From the NCBI GenBank assembly GCA_904063045.1, contig CAJFCJ010000007.1, positions 3,417,404 to 3,481,403 on the forward strand: a stretch of DNA of 64,000 nt. Reading direction: 5' to 3'. The DNA comes from Dimorphilus gyrociliatus. Its lineage: Eukaryota > Annelida > Polychaeta > Dinophilidae. Made by a program: the position numbers and the translations under genes. Of the stretch, positions 63,601 through 64,000 are shown piece by piece; the stretch's first letter is position 1; each line of letters begins with the position of its first letter. The notes beneath the pieces were generated by a model that worked only from the letters and a program-made list of their open reading frames with translations, ran no database searches and was not told where the DNA came from.

Positions 63601-64000
63601 AACTCCAGCAGAAACAACAACAGTCAAGATCTGTAACTTTGAAGAAGGTATGGATGAACCACAATTTATCCCAGCTGGACAACTTGAATCAAGCCCAGAA
63701 ACCACTGACAAAGAAAACAACCCATTGACAAACTTGAGACCAAAGAGCGGAAAGGCTTTCGTATTGCCTGTTCCAAAGAAGACTCAGATGAAAAGAAACC
63801 ATTTGTCACAGTTGACTTGACACCAACTGATGATACTGCTGCTCCATTTGTTGAGAAGGTACGCTTCCCAGAATCAAACATTGGAAAGGTTACAATCAAG
63901 AGATTGGTACCAGCCAGTGAAAAGAATGCTGGACAATACGAAACTGTTGTTACAAGCCAAAAACTTGATGATGATAATACAATCAAATTCACAACACCAG
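33936..64000 (+). CDS. Giant secreted mucin-like / hemocytin-like glycoprotein (partial)
   Basis: Extracellular, probably gel- or film-forming protein. Exon 1 (33936-34015) encodes a signal peptide (MMGPWPLQCLILLLVTIPAA). Then come an EMI-like segment, five EGF-like repeats, three VWD-C8-TIL assemblies, extra TIL/VWC/LDLa-like cysteine modules, and from 39600 on Thr-rich linkers (TTT, TTTTAAPTTT) alternating with about 150-residue discoidin-like modules. From 47840 the gene is a tandem array of 3.3-kb units. The C-terminus lies beyond 64000. The overall plan recalls gel-forming mucins and arthropod hemocytin/hemolectin (VWD plus F5/8C), but I know no named protein with this exact order. Introns are short throughout. 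Frameshifts in 52968-61900 and a run of N at 57753-58379 break the reading frame as given; these are probably consensus errors. Splitting into more than one gene cannot be excluded without transcripts. Confidence 0.88.
35330..39220 (+). other. Three VWD-C8-TIL assemblies of the mucin
   Basis: VWD1 runs from about 35340 (TAWGTKHFITFDKRAFTFAG) to CGLCGNFNG at about 35888-35914, with a C8 domain (about 36030-36290) and a TIL (about 36310-36490). VWD2 starts CQVSGDPHYKTFDGRYFSFN (36604 on) and contains LMGLCGNFNGK. VWD3 starts CQAYGDPHYITFDGKAYEFQ (about 38120 on) and contains CGMCGNFDGK; each is followed by C8 and TIL. The CGLCG-type motifs are those linked to disulfide-mediated multimerisation in VWF and MUC2; assembly 2 has GLCG without the first Cys (MGLCG) and VWD3 has CGMCG. 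Introns sit between modules. Confidence 0.92.
39430..46860 (+). other. Mucin central region: Thr-rich linkers, F5/8C-like modules, LDLa/TIL/VWC modules
   Basis: An LDLa-like exon (39435-39544) is followed by the first (ACA)n-coded Thr tract (39617-39750) and a TIL/VWC pair. Discoidin-like modules of the main type lie at about 40220-40660 and 40770-41220; two diverged relatives lie at about 41360-41775 and 41940-42330. Next come cysteine-rich TIL/VWC-like blocks and two LDLa-like modules (42830-42950, with CDRRNDCNDMSDEKDC; and about 44960-45052, with DCPKQSCSDESEELC). Two more discoidin-like modules are at about 45980-46490 and 46510-47015. Module boundaries are approximate. Confidence 0.75.
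46876..48449 (+). other. Founder exon preceding the tandem array
   Basis: This exon encodes the end of one module, a TTTPMPTTT-type linker, a discoidin-like module starting CKFEEGMNEPQYIP, another Thr linker and a second module starting CPFQETMDNPAVIG. Its first module is clearly diverged from the array copies. From 47840 onward it is practically identical to the second half of exon B of unit 1, so the duplication boundary lies inside the Thr linker. Confidence 0.8.
47840..51141 (+). repeat. Tandem 3.3-kb unit 1
   Basis: 3302 bases, in frame throughout. It contains the CPFQETM module, a 76-nt intron (48450-48525), exon A (48526-50187; modules CNFEEGMDEP and CPFKETMKDS), a 64-nt intron (50188-50251) and the first part of exon B (50252-51751; module CNFEEGMDEP). 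It is the best reference copy. Confidence 0.93.
51142..54439 (+). repeat. Tandem 3.3-kb unit 2
   Basis: 3298 bases, near-identical to unit 1 including both introns. Single-base differences break the frame: a G missing at about 52967, an extra C at about 53187, an A missing at about 53212, a T missing at about 53973, an A missing at about 54086 and two bases changed to lose one at about 54345. Exon A is 1 nt and exon B 3 nt shorter than in unit 1, as these sites predict. Confidence 0.93.
54440..57727 (+). repeat. Tandem 3.3-kb unit 3
   Basis: About 3288 bases, with more single-base losses than unit 2, most of them in doubled letters (for example a C at about 55437, bases near 56483, 56540-56560, 56641, 56735, 56903, 57000, 57060 and 57163). 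Exon A is 7 nt shorter than in unit 1. It runs into the N run just after its 3' boundary. Confidence 0.9.
57728..61018 (+). repeat. Tandem 3.3-kb unit 4, contains the N run
   Basis: About 3291 positions including 627 N. The part right of the gap (58380-60200) has the highest density of one-base losses and small insertions (for example GTCACAGT duplicated near 58868, an extra CAC near 59032). Exon A is 10 nt and exon B 4 nt shorter than in unit 1. Quality recovers after about 60200. Confidence 0.9.
57753..58379. other. Assembly gap (627 N)
   Basis: Run of N inside the mucin tandem array. Flanking bases align to unit 1 positions 51166 and 51792, so 625 bases of repeat are missing, almost the gap length. 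The hidden sequence should hold the end of exon B and most of the following intron. Confidence 0.98.
61019..64000 (+). repeat. Tandem 3.3-kb unit 5, cut by the window end
   Basis: 2982 bases visible. Only three one-base losses are noticed: a T at about 61380, a T at about 61892 and a G at about 63781. Exon A is 61704-63364 and exon B starts at 63429. The array continues beyond the window. Confidence 0.92.

Noticed and set aside
39431-63720. Many minus-strand ORFs rich in Val (VVVV...) or Cys (CCCC...) across the mucin region
   Set aside because: They are the complement of the Thr-coding (ACA)n linkers read in other frames; they repeat with each unit and have no start or splice context.
47840-64000. 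Regular repeats resembling a CRISPR or satellite array
   Set aside because: The period is 3.3 kb with exons, introns and open frames; it is a coding tandem duplication.

Overview
The window is a gene-dense piece of a compact, AT-rich animal nuclear genome. Coding regions are split by many very short GT-AG introns (mostly about 50-80 nt), intergenic gaps are usually only a few hundred bases, and the proteins are clearly metazoan: CK2 alpha, an ecdysone-receptor-type nuclear receptor, SLC22, ESCRT-II SNF8, RBBP6, WRN, and a secreted VWD/C8/TIL mucin. An EcR-type receptor points to a protostome. The very small introns and spacing resemble miniaturised annelids such as Dimorphilus, but that assignment is an inference from style, not from a marker.

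Layout from left to right: a truncated signal-peptide first exon (-, 18-80); CK2 catalytic subunit (-, 678-1918) head-to-head with the ciliary protein CFAP263/CCDC113 (+, 2411-3858); EI24 (-, 4704-6779); p47/NSFL1C (-, 7098-8559); a membrane-anchored SDR16C-like dehydrogenase (-, 9147-10595); RBBP6 with DWNN, zinc knuckle, RING, RS and Arg/Glu-rich parts (-, 11078-16260); an SLC22 organic-ion transporter (+, 16960-20440); an EcR-like nuclear receptor (-, 21426-22836); a probable HAUS8 (+, 24372-25967) tail-to-tail with a WRN-type RecQ helicase (-, 25990-30435); cytochrome c (-, 31038-31415); SNF8/VPS22 (+, 31933-32965).

The right half (33936 to beyond 64000, +) is one giant secreted mucin-like gene. 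It encodes a signal peptide, an EMI-like N-terminus, five EGF-like repeats, three VWD-C8-TIL assemblies (as in VWF, gel-forming mucins and hemocytin), several TIL/VWC/LDLa-like cysteine modules, and then a long alternation of Thr-rich linkers with a roughly 150-residue module that looks like a divergent discoidin (F5/8C-like) domain. From about 47840 the gene becomes a tandem array of about 3.3 kb units, each holding two exons, two introns and four such modules. Four units and part of a fifth are visible, and even their introns are nearly identical.

Units 2-4 carry many single-base indels that become denser toward a 627-N run. That run is almost exactly as long as the sequence missing from the repeat (about 625 nt). 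I read these frameshifts as consensus errors in an unpolished repeat rather than gene decay. Outside the mucin, the genes are mostly conserved single-copy housekeeping, ciliary, mitotic, DNA-repair and trafficking genes with no operon-like logic.
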